Made by a program: the position numbers and the translations under genes
Notes under the pieces: model-generated
Seen by the model: only the letters and a program-made list of their open reading frames with translations
Databases searched by the model: none
What the model was told of the DNA's origin: nothing
NCBI GenBank assembly: GCA_030674185.1
Contig: CM060305.1
Coordinates: 169,022,736 to 169,086,735 of the forward strand
DNA from: Monoplex corrugatus
Taxonomy: Eukaryota > Mollusca > Gastropoda > Littorinimorpha > Ranellidae
Direction of reading: 5' to 3'
DNA length: 64,000 bases
Shown here: positions 10,902 to 22,900 of the stretch, piece by piece
Numbering within the stretch: position 1 is the first letter of the stretch
Layout of the letters: every line of letters starts with the position of its first letter

Positions 10902-13900
10902 CACACACACCACCACTAAACACACACACTCTACACAAACACAATACATACACACACAGGTAATCTTGTTCCATACACTTGGACCTCAGTAAGCAAATTT
11001 GCATTGATCAAAGAATTTGTTTTGACAGATTGAACACAAAACGCTCAGGAATCAGAATAGGTGTGAAATTTTATTGTGTTCTGTGTAGTTGTCAAGAATG
11101 TCAGAGAAATACTGAGGGCCTGTGCTGGAGACAAATGCAAAACATAATGAGGCAAGTTTGTAACAGACTCTAGACTGACCGTGAAGCAAGTGCAAAGAAT
11201 AAGTCTTGTAAAATACATGTTTTCCCTCTGCAGGTAAACTGAATATGAAACAGTGTATAGAATAAGTGTTGTGTAGTATACATTTTCTCTCTGCAGGCAT
11301 TGCTGTACCTCAGGAAGGTTTGCAACCATCCTGCGTTGGTGCTGAGCAATTCTCACCCCAAACACAGCGAGATCATGAACCGCCTTGCCCAGCAACGAAC
11401 TCCTCTACATGACTTGCAGCATGCACCCAAACTGACCGCCCTCAGGTAGGTAGTGCTGTCGACAGATGTGTGTATGTAGTCATTGGTATTCCCAGCCTGC
11501 AACATTAACTCACTCGCTATGTACGGTTATGCCCCTTCCCGTTCCTGTGATATGCACCATTTGTATAGGTCATGAGAAAAATTCTCATAAAAACAAATGA
11601 AAACAGAAAGTTTTGAAATTTGGCGGGTCATATATTAAAAGATTGGTGTACAACATGATGAAATTTCAACTGTCTAACCCTCATGGTTGCTGAGTAACGG
11701 TACAAGTAAAATTAGAGACATTTTGAGGTGAAAAATGCCTTACAAAATACACAGGTCAATACATCAGTTCCTACAGTCACTTTTTGAATGAAATTTGATA
11801 CAGTCCAATGTGCACACACTCACATGCACTGAAGGAAGAGATTGTGTTGAATAGTGCTGAGTTGTTGAGTATTGTTCAGCCATTTGCTTTTCCGTCGTCT
11901 GCTTCGCTGCGGAGATAGTGGGTCATGAACTCTGAGGGCTAATTCATAGCTAACAGTCCAACACAGTAAGTATATTCAGCCAAACATGTATTTAGATAAA
12001 AATACTGATATAATTGATATAATTTTTCATTACCACATTGTATGTTAAAACAAAAAATGAATTAAACAAGTTCTTTTAAAAAATACTGCTATTTTTGTTA
12101 ATAATTTGTTTGCCTGTGTGCTTGTTTTCAAAATGTGAAAATTGTATGAAAAGGAAAATGGTTGTGTAAATATATTCAGAATCTAAATAGGAACGTTTCA
12201 TCAAGAAAAAGAAAATACAATGACAAATCCTGATTTTGTTGGGTTTTTGTTTGTTTGTTTGTTTCGTTTTTCAGAGTGGTGGTAGTTTTTGTAACAGGAA
12301 AGTATGTTCGTTAACCCTGATATGGCCTGTATATAAGTTGGTAAGGCTATTAACAACATGGATTCATTTGAAGTGAAAATAGGTACATGTTAGAACCTTA
12401 TCAATTAGGATTTGATTCTGTAGATTTGAAAGAGAGAGAGAGTACACAAGACTGTTACTGTAGATAATAGGGCACATATTTTGTTTACCATGTTATATCA
12501 TGAATATTGTTTGTAAAGCAAGAGTTTACATCAGTAAATGAATCAGACACAAAGAGCTATAAATCAAAATGACTGCCAGCTTTAAACCAAAAATACGCAA
12601 AAATAGGATCAGAACATGTATTTGATACAACAAGAAAGAAAACAGGCGCCTGTCATATCTTTTCTTGTTGTATCGGATATACATTCTGTTTCTGTTTTTG
12701 TGTGTCTGGGTTCCTGAACACTTGCAAATCCTGGAAACTGATGGAGAAATGGACTGTTGCAGACAATTGTTGCTGGACTGTGGGATTGGAGTGACCAACA
12801 GCACCAGTGGGGCAGAGAGCTGTAGCAGCAGCACAGAGCCAGCAGTGGACGCAGACATCCCTGTGGTGGGTCAGCACCGTGTCTTGCTCTTCTGTCAGCT
12901 CAAAGGCATGCTGGACATTGTGGAGAAGGACTTGCTCAAGTAAGTCATGGCTGTTACGGTCTGTCTTCTTCTGAGCCTTCAAATCTTTCGTCTTTTGGAA
13001 GATTTTCGCCATAACGGAAAATCCACTGAAAAATGTGTCCTTTGATTGGAAGTGCTTTCAAAGACATACAGTGTACCTATTTTGACAAGTTTTCAGTCTC
13101 ACATCTGTGCTGTCTTCATTTTGATCCCTAACTTTACTGCTGTGGGGATGCCAAAGGATTTTTTTTCCTGTCAGATTAAATAGGTATTCCAAAGTGATTT
13201 TCAAATTTGAACTTACCTGTATAAAAATCAGCTGGGAAAATAGAGATTTTCATTCTGAACACATACATACTTTATTTTTTAATGTGGGATAAAAAATAAA
13301 TTTTTTATGATTTTTTCCTTTCTTTTTGGACTTAGAAAAATTTCGCACATTTTTTTAGGCCACATTCAGACATGCCTTGAACACACATATAAAATCACAC
13401 AAGTCCAGAAAATCATTTCTGAGGAGGTTTTTACTTGTTAAGTTGATGTGCAAAAAACATATGGACAGAAATGCATATCAATAAAAATACAGACCTATGA
13501 AAATGACAAAAAATAGCAAAATTGGACGCCGCCGTTCCAAACAGCTGGGCAAGGGACCCATTTTCATTAATTTCAAACTCCATTATCTTTAAGAAATACA
13601 ATACAGTGACACTGAAATGAATCATATATGATAAACATATTAAGGAATTTAACCCTAATTTTTTCCAGCTTCATCTGAAAGCTGGTTGAAAAGATATCAG
13701 ATGTCAAAAATGCGAAATATGCCGATTTGTCACAGTGAAAAAAATGGCGAATTTTACACATATTTGGTGCACCATAACTTTTTTCACTTTAAAGTTACAA
13801 AAATGGTTTTGATATCAAATTGCTCAGCATGACAAACTCTTTCAATGTAAAACAACCCCAGACATCTGTATGTTTAATCAAACCATATTTGGGTAAGGAT

Positions 13901-16900
13901 AAAATACCTATTTTGAAAAAAATGTGTATTTTAGCTTTTTGCAAGACTCCGTAACTTCTGTCACATTCATCCTACTGCAAAGTACCATATACCAAAATGA
14001 TCAGTTTTTTATGATCTGTCAGTATAACAAACAAGACATTAGGTTTCAATCTTTCTGTAAACAAAAATCAGATGACAAAATTATAACAAATGTCAGCTGA
14101 TAATAGTAACAAATAATGCGTTTTGTTTACATATCGAATCAAACAAGACATGTACATCAACAACATTCATTCAAAGAAGTCATCTTCATAGTTTTTACAT
14201 GCCAATTTGTTGGGGTTTTTTTATCATTAAACAACAATTAAAACATGTCTTGACCTTTAACTGTTCCTTAACTGTGTGTAGAACATTATCAAAAGCTTCC
14301 ACACATTGTCTTGACCTTTCACTGTTGCTTAATCACAGTAGATAACTGTCCTGGCCTTCAACTTAAACTGGAAGCACAAAAGATAGAAATCATCTCTTTT
14401 TACAAAAAACATGTAATGAAATGTAAAAAAATACTTGTCAGTGTCTATGATCAGTGATTCCCCTTCACAAGTGACAGGAAATTAAAACATGTTAAGATGC
14501 AGTTCATCATCATTGCTGTCAAAGTTGTCCAAAAGACTAGGTCTCCGCCCTCTGCCAGTCTTAAGAAATCGCTCCTTCATCCTCATGAAGAGATCATCTG
14601 TGAGAAAAATAGTGTAGAGGGAAAGTATTAGTACATCTATCTGTTCTATCCTGTAGCGTAATGTGAAAATCCCATTTGTAGGGACAAACAGGCCTATACA
14701 TACAGAGCAAGAGGCAAATACTGACCAAAACAAAAACAAATCCAAAAAACAAGAACATAAAACATGCAGGAACACAAGGACTTTTGTACCCCTGCTCAAT
14801 TAACTTCCCTGCCTGTCAAAGAGAGAAAGGATCAAGAGAGAGAGAGATTGGTGTGGAGCTGTAAGAAGCCTACCAGTATTATTGTCAGCTTTGAAAATAA
14901 AATTATAATACCTTACCCTAACTCTCAAAGCAGTGGGCAAATTAAAATGTTCCATACATTTAGGCCTACTCAAATCAGCACAACAAAATTTATCTCATAA
15001 ACACTATAGGCCTAGTTAGGAAGGTTCATAGTGTCCAACCCATTAACCTGGTAGGCCTACTTTATTTTGTTTAAATATTATTTTTGATGACAATAATAGT
15101 AATGATAATAAATAGTAATGAATGATAGTAAACTAATAATGAAATAATGATAATAATAATAATGATAAATAATAATGAATAATGATAGTAAAATAATAAC
15201 AACAAAAATATGATAACAATATTAATAATAATAATAAACTTTTAAAGCTGTTGAACTAGATCTAGGTGATAATAATATTGGGCCTAAAAATAATAGGATT
15301 GATAAACATGCAAATTTGTTTCAATGGTACCATTCAGGAAGTTTACACAAAGGCAGAAAAGAAAAAGGTGTAACATTGTGAAATTATTGAACGACACTGA
15401 ACCAGATCGAGTGAAGTCAAGGGAGGGCACTCGGCCGATTCGACTATCGATCGATCAAAGCGTTGGTCACGTGACCACAATAAATCGCTAATCTCTCATT
15501 AACATCATTATAAATAAATATAATAAAGGCATGGATTATTAAAAAAATCTTTTGTAAACATTTTCCTTTAATCATATGCCTGATCTCACTCTCTGTAAAA
15601 TTACCGCACCCCAAACCGGCACCTACCCCTACCTTCTAACATATTCATGATACTGTGGGTGCTGCAGCTGTGCGCTTTCCAAACAATTATATTCTAAAAT
15701 CAGGAAACAAAATGTCGAAAAGTAATAGTAAACAAACTGCAAGATATTTCACTTACCCTCTAGATAAGTTGGATCGCTTGATTCGTCGTGGCTGGAGCGG
15801 TCGACGTAAACTTCGACGTCCATGTGCTCGCCCGAACGATCTTCGCGCGTGTCCGCCATTGCGCGTCAGACGCTAAGGGAAAGCGAAAATATGTTGCTTT
15901 TTCTCAGTTCTCGCGGAAGACAGCCAGTGGTTGAATCCATATGCAACTAGCAGAAGTTGAAAGTTGAAACCTTGACCTTTTGCACAGTGGAAAATATGGA
16001 GAGATTGGTTTTGAGTAAGGTTGCGAAATCATCGACGGAAGTTTTTAACGCACGAAACGACCGACTAAATGCAAACCTATCAGTTCACTTTTTACATGGG
16101 ATGAAAGCAAGTTTAATCGTCTTTTTGACTGTGTAAATGGTTTGTTGATATCTGACCCAGCTGATCTCCGCGAGGCGAGTTTTCAAGGTAGGTGTCAAAA
16201 CCGCGTTCCGATTTCGTCGTTCCAGTTGCAGCAAAATCGCAATATAGTACCCATCATCAAAAGCATATTTCAAACGGTAAATGTTACACTTATTGATTTA
16301 TTTTGACTTTAAACAAAGCTTAAAGGATCACAGATCAACATGATCTATGTTTTTTATTTCTGACACTGCATTTTGTTGAGAACGAGCAAGTTGAAAACCA
16401 GTGAAAAATCGCACTTTGCCGTACTTTTCGCCGCCCGCGAAGAGCACTTTGGAATACCTAGATTAAAACATCTTGATTTACTGTATTGGTTGTAGTATTT
16501 GCAGTGACTGAAAATTATGGTTAATACTAATTCTTACTGTTGGTTCAGTCATAATTTATTTCTTGCTATGTGTGTGCAGAGGTCACATGCCCACTGTCAC
16601 TTACTTGCGACTGGATGGAAGTGTCCCAGCTGGCTCACGACATGATATTGTACACAGGTGATGCATTTTTATATTGTGCCACTGTTATCTCACTGTTTAG
16701 ATGTCCCCCTTGAGGATGCCATGGGCTTTTTCAGTATAAACCGTATCACTACATTCTGCGAAATCTGTGCTTGAAACTTCCTCTTTTCTGTCCCTCCCTT
16801 CGATTCTGCTTCATTCCTTTGCATTCTGTCATCTCTTCTCTCATTTTGATCCATTCACTTTTGTGTTTTCCATAAAGCCTGACATACTTTCTGTCTATTA

Positions 16901-19900
16901 GAGTTAATAATCATGTACATGCATTCATTTCAATTTTAGCTGTAAGGAAATGTTTACTGCTTGGTGGCAATTGTAGATACTGTAGGCTAGCTATTATGTA
17001 TTTTTATGAGTTCTTAGTTATGTTTTATATGTTTGTAATCAGTTTTGTTGTTTAATCCCTTTGGTGTTAAATCCAGCAGAATGGCCTATGCAAGGGACAC
17101 ATCTGTAGATTACTTGCGTGAATGCAGTGATATGTTAACTTTTTTTTCTGGGTTTTCTTTATTAAGCAACATCATCATCATCATCATGATTGTTATTGTT
17201 ATTATTACTATCATCATCATCATCACCACCACCACCGCCATTATCGTTATCAATATGACGATGATGATGATGATGATGATGATTATTGTTGTTGTTATTA
17301 TCATTATTATTATTATGTTGTTTATGTCTGTTATGTTTATTTCAGGTTTAACAATGACCCCTCTATTGACATGTTGCTCCTGACAACACATGTGGGAGGT
17401 TTGGGTTTGAATCTTACTGGTGCAGACACTGTCATTTTTGTCGAACATGATTGGAACCCTATGAAAGACCTGCAGGTAAGAAATAATGCGGACATATGCA
17501 CAAAACAAACAAACAAACATGAAACAAACAAATAAACAAACCCTTTGAGCTAAATAAGATTTTTTTCAACATTCTCAAAGTTTTTTTTTTTTCATATGTT
17601 AAATTTTGAGATTGTGTGATTCCTTTGAGCATTATCTTTATTTAAAACACAATCAACTTGATGTTGATCAGTCTAGGATCATGTGGTGAACAAACATTAG
17701 ATAAAAGAATGAAAGACTTACTAAAAACTTGTATTGTTCAGTTTACTGTGGGTTAATCAAATGCCTTATTTCATCAGTTGATTGGAAGATATTTGAAAAT
17801 GTACATGTATATCTAGCATCAGCATTCAATAACACGCAACAGCAGCTGACATATTTTTCTTTTTTTTCTCTCTTGCTGCCTTATCTTCCTCACCACTCTT
17901 GTGTTACTATCCCCATGCCGCTTATTTTGGCTTTTTGATTTACTTCCAAACCCACCAAATCCTCAAATAGTGATTGTGGGTGTCGAGGAATTTTAATTTA
18001 ATAATGTGCAGTTTTTTTTTCTGCTGATTTTAGCCACATTGCGCTGGACTAGATATGTTGTTGATGCACTGTGAGCCTGTTATATCTGCAGTAACTGGTA
18101 AAGTTTATGTAGCATTGCAAGAACTGTGCAAATGTAATGATTGGTAGTGGGTATGAAGTGTACTCACATATAGTGAATGATCCATTGTCACACATTTGGT
18201 AAACAGTGCATTCTACCCATTCATCATCATCATCATCAGGTACCTTGCCACATGACGTTGGCGATTATGGACTTCCATCTGTCTCTATCTCTTGTTGCCT
18301 CAAGCATCTCTTCCACCCTCCTTGTCTTCAGCCACTCTGCAAGTCCGTCTAGTATCTTCTCCCTGGGTCTACCCATTAAGAGTAGAAAATGTGCTCACAG
18401 CATTGTCTGAACTTCAACAGATTAGAAAATGAAAACAGCAAGTGCAATATTTATGTGGGTAAGATGTTGGACATCCAGTCAAAAGGTCTGGGTACCTCCT
18501 GCCTGTCGGGTAAATGGTTGAGATTTTCGCAATCTCCCAGAGCAATGTATGTGCAGACCTGCTAGTACTAAAACCCCCTTTGCAGAAAAGTTAAGATCAG
18601 TTAAGGCAGAAAAGTTACAATCAGTTAAGCACGTTAAAAAGATCCTGTGAGTCATTTTAGTGTCCGATGGCTTGTTAAAACATGAAAACATCAAGCATGC
18701 ATAGCATAGGCAAAACAACATGCCTACATGTAAAAAAAACAAAACAAAACAAAAACGGAATCTTAAACAAAAAGCCAGTCACAATGGACTCTTACAGATG
18801 ACATAAATAATTGATGATCTTTGTTTTCTTTTAGTTGCCTTTAATAAAAGGTAAAGGAGCGTTGACTAAGGTGGACTACTTTTGTGTTATGAATTTCCTT
18901 GTCTCTGTGTTCAGTATGTGTGCTCCTGTCTCTTTTTATACCAAGAAAAAAAGAAGACCGTCATGCTGGATTGACCATCTTATGTCTGTTTGTCTTCCAG
19001 GCCATGGACCGTGCCCACAGGATAGGTCAAAAGAAAGTTGTCAATGTGTATCGACTCATCACGCGAGGCTCATTGGAGGACAAAATTATGGGGTGAGTAT
19101 TACAGTGGTATATGACAGCAATACGTATTTTATCAGACCTCAGATAACATGCGAAAATCATGTTTTCTACTTCTCCAAAGAGGGCAAGCATTACTCGGGC
19201 CAGAACCGGGTATTGGGGTAGGGATGGGCTGGACAGCAGCACCTGGTAGTGATGTTTTTTCGCTGATGTCTTGACGACCTGGTTCAGTATTTTGCATTTA
19301 GTGTGGTCTCTTGCATTAGCTGAGCTTATGCAGGGCTTAAAACGTTCCGCGTCTGGGCGGAATTCCGTGATTTTGGTTTGTCAAAAAAAAAAAAAAAAAA
19401 AACCCTGAAAGGAGCAAGGATCCGTGATCGGCTTGCAAGCGTTCATAGCCCCCGGACCCCCCTAGTTTCAGTGGTTTTTTCCTCCTCCTGTTTTAAGCCC
19501 TGCTTATGTACTTGTAAGATATGATAAGTACATTTATCAAAAGAAGATTTGGAATAAAATCCCCCGTGTGGTTTCCTTTCCTGTACCATGTTGGACTGTA
19601 AGCATTATGGCACCAGTAGGTGGCCCTGTCTTGGTCAAGTTTAGGATCTAATATAGGAAGTTGCCTTGCCATGGCCTCATGGTTCAACTTTTTGCACATC
19701 CTATGCCTACACATTCACAGGAGAAAACCCTGGTCATATCAGTTCTTTTCGGTTCCCATCATGAAGAATGGACATGTTTCAGTAGACCAGAACATCTTCC
19801 TTCAAGTTTACACTTTGTGACACCTTTTATGTGCTCAATCTTTGCGTGGCCTGGTATAGCCACGCGCCTTTCTTTGAGCTGTCTTGCCTGATTTGTTTTC

Positions 19901-22900
19901 TCTTTGGATTATGGTTATGTTGGGGTAAAAAAAAAAAAATAAAAATTTTATTTAGGGGAACTAAACTCTAGGCCTGGAAGCTTGGAGAGACGCAGGTAAT
20001 AGTTCCTTCAACATGTGCATCAGCGCTGCTAGTCCCTGACTGTCTGGTAGAGAGGGTGTTCAGTTACAGAAACCCCTCCCTGGCCGAGTGGCTCACACTC
20101 ATCCCCACAGGAGCTAGAAGGAGTGGAGCAGTCAAGGTTGATTTAGTGACGATCCTAGTACTTTATAATGATAATGAAGCCTTCTAGCAAAGGCTCAGTT
20201 GTCATGGAACCTTGTGGTACCGCTTTCATGAGTTAGGGAGTGGGAATCGACGCATACTGTAATTCTACACATCATGCAGTAGTGAGACTAGATCTTGCTT
20301 GGGTTCCTTGTTTTAACCCTTTGAGCCCTAGCCCCCTGAGCCATACAATACACTATTCCTGGGCTCCTGAGCAGAGTGCACTGAAAATCTACCCCATCGT
20401 AGTAATGCATGCATAAGAGACAAACTACTGACAAACAACCACAAAAAACAATGTAAAAGTATTACAGAAAGGACTACCTTGAAGTTATCTCCAATACTCC
20501 ACTTTGGTATGGTACTTGTTCAGTGGTGAAAAAACGCTGGCGCTTGTTTGCCTCACGAGAGGTCGAAGGTTGAGGAGTTGATCTTTTCATTGTGAAAACT
20601 GACAAAACGTACACCAAACTATCACAATGGAGGCTGCCATGTGCAAATTGAAGTGTTCTGCAGCGACTGGGAAGGAATTATTCTGATTGGATAATATAAT
20701 AATAGAGCGAGACCCGGCTGTTTGACCCACTGTGCTGTGGCGACGTACAGCGTGCACTCGGATTACAGTCACACAAAGCGTTGCAACCTATCGCATTCGG
20801 GCCCAGAGGGTTAAACAAAGAGGAATCAAAAGAGTATGGGGCCGGTTCCCATGACCTGTCTTGAGGTAACAAGAATTGACATGTCACCACATTATACTGT
20901 GGGGAGCTCATGGGAGACAAGACCAGACAGCTTCAGGTTGTAGGCTTGTCTGGAAATTCTGACGACCCTGGTCCAGAACTGGGTGAGACTCACAGGACTC
21001 ATGGGAGCAGACATACTACCTGGGTTTATAAATACCTTTACACACAACACCTTCTGCTGCGTTCAGCACTTACGGTCAAACCTCTGAAGACTGGCTGTAA
21101 GCGTGGGCATTCCTGCAAGTGATAGGCCATCATGAGATTATCTCCCTTCTACCCTCATCCACAGACAAGGAAAGTCACAAAAGACAGGCAAGTGAGATAA
21201 CACACCGAAGGGGTGTCCTTCTTCAAAAATGGACACCCTTATACCTCATAAGGAGGTGAGACTGCTAACAGTCCAGCATAGGAAGTATATAGCCAAACCT
21301 GTTTGTAGATGAAAATAATGCTATTACGCTTAGTGTGTTAAAGTCATGTAGGCTATTTCATATTTGGAGAGCAGACACCAGATGACACTATCTCTGTTGA
21401 CAGTTTTTATAGAGAAGTGATCAGTGGAAAGTTTTTTTTTAAAGTGTGTGTTCATTGCTTTTTTTTTTTTTTGATTTATTTTTATTTTTGTTGTTGATGG
21501 TCAGGTTTTGTTGTTGTTTTGTTGTTATTGTTTTTTGTTGAAAAAATCAATCTCAAAACAACACATGCATGCACTCATGCACACACATGCTTAGGCACAT
21601 GCACACACACATGCACACACACACGCACACGCACACGCACACACACACACACACGCAACACACACATACACAAGACAACAATCAATAAGAACATGGAAAC
21701 AAGAGTTCATGTGACATGAATGGATCCTTAAATGTAGTGCACCAGAGATAAAGTGTGTAGTGTATCTATCATACACTTGAATCAGTAGTAGTGTATCTAT
21801 CATACACTTGAATCAGTATGTAGTGTATCTATCATACACTTGAATCAGTATGTAGTGTATCTATCATACACTTGAATCAGTATGTAATGTATCATATACT
21901 TGAATCAGTATGTAGTGTATCTATCATACTTGAATCTGTAGCTATCATACACTGATCAGTATGTAGTGTATCTTCATACACTTGAATCAGTATGTAGTGT
22001 ATCTATCATACACTTGAATCAGTATGTAATGTATCTATCATACACTTGAATCAGTATGTAGTGTATCTATCATACACTTGAATCAGTATGTAGTTATCTA
22101 TCATACACTTGAATCAGTATGTATGTATATATTCACTTGAATCAGTATAGTTATCTATCATACACTTGAATCAGTATGTAGTGTATCTATCATACACTTG
22201 AATCAGTATGTAGTGTATCTATCATACCTTGAATCAGTATGTAGTGTATCTATCATACACTTGAATCAGTATGTAGTGTATCTATCATACACTTGAATCA
22301 GTATGTAATGTATCTATCATACACTTGAATCAGTATGTAATGTATCTATCATACACTTGAATCAGTATGTAGTGTATCTATCATACCTTGAATCAGTATG
22401 TAATGTATCTATCATACACTTGAATCAGTATGTAATGTATCTATCATACACTTGAATCAGTATGTAATGTATCTATCATACCTTGAATCAGTATGTATGT
22501 ATCTATCATACACTTGAATCAGTATGTAGTGTATCTATCATACACTTGAATCAGTATGTAGTGTATCATCATACACTTGAATCAGTATGTAGTGTATCTA
22601 TCATACACTTGAATCAGTATGTAGTGTATCTATCATACACTTGAATCAGTATGTAGTGTATCTATCATACACTTGAATCAGTATGTATGTTATCTATCAT
22701 ACACTTGAATCAGTATGTAGTGTATCTATCATACACTTGAATCAGTATGTAGTGTATCTATCATACACTTGAATCAGTATGTAGTGTATCCTATCATACA
22801 CTTGAATCAGTATGTAGTGTATCTATCATACACTTGAATCAGTATGTAGTGTATCTATCATACACTTGAATCAGTATGTAGTGTATTAATACACTTGAAT

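Larger units (their letters stand above)
13181..16459. mobile_element. 3.28 kb terminal-inverted-repeat element carrying a divergent gene pair
   Basis: The left end TAGGTATTCCAAAGTG and the right end CACTTTGGAATACCT are inverted repeats of 15 bp. AGATTAAA abuts both ends as an 8 bp direct repeat, the classic mark of cut-and-paste insertion. The superfamily is uncertain: 8 bp duplications fit hAT, P, Merlin or Zisupton, and a 9 bp reading with one mismatch would fit Mutator. No transposase is recognisable inside. The element instead holds a two-exon minus-strand gene, a CpG-rich divergent promoter and a plus-strand open frame. It lies wholly inside one BTAF1 intron (12940-16579). Confidence 0.72.

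Noticed and set aside
15997..16657. Alternative BTAF1 promoter: divergent plus-strand frame spliced to BTAF1 exon h
   Set aside because: The candidate donors at 16188 and 16277 leave phases that do not match the exon at 16580, which needs two bases from the previous exon.
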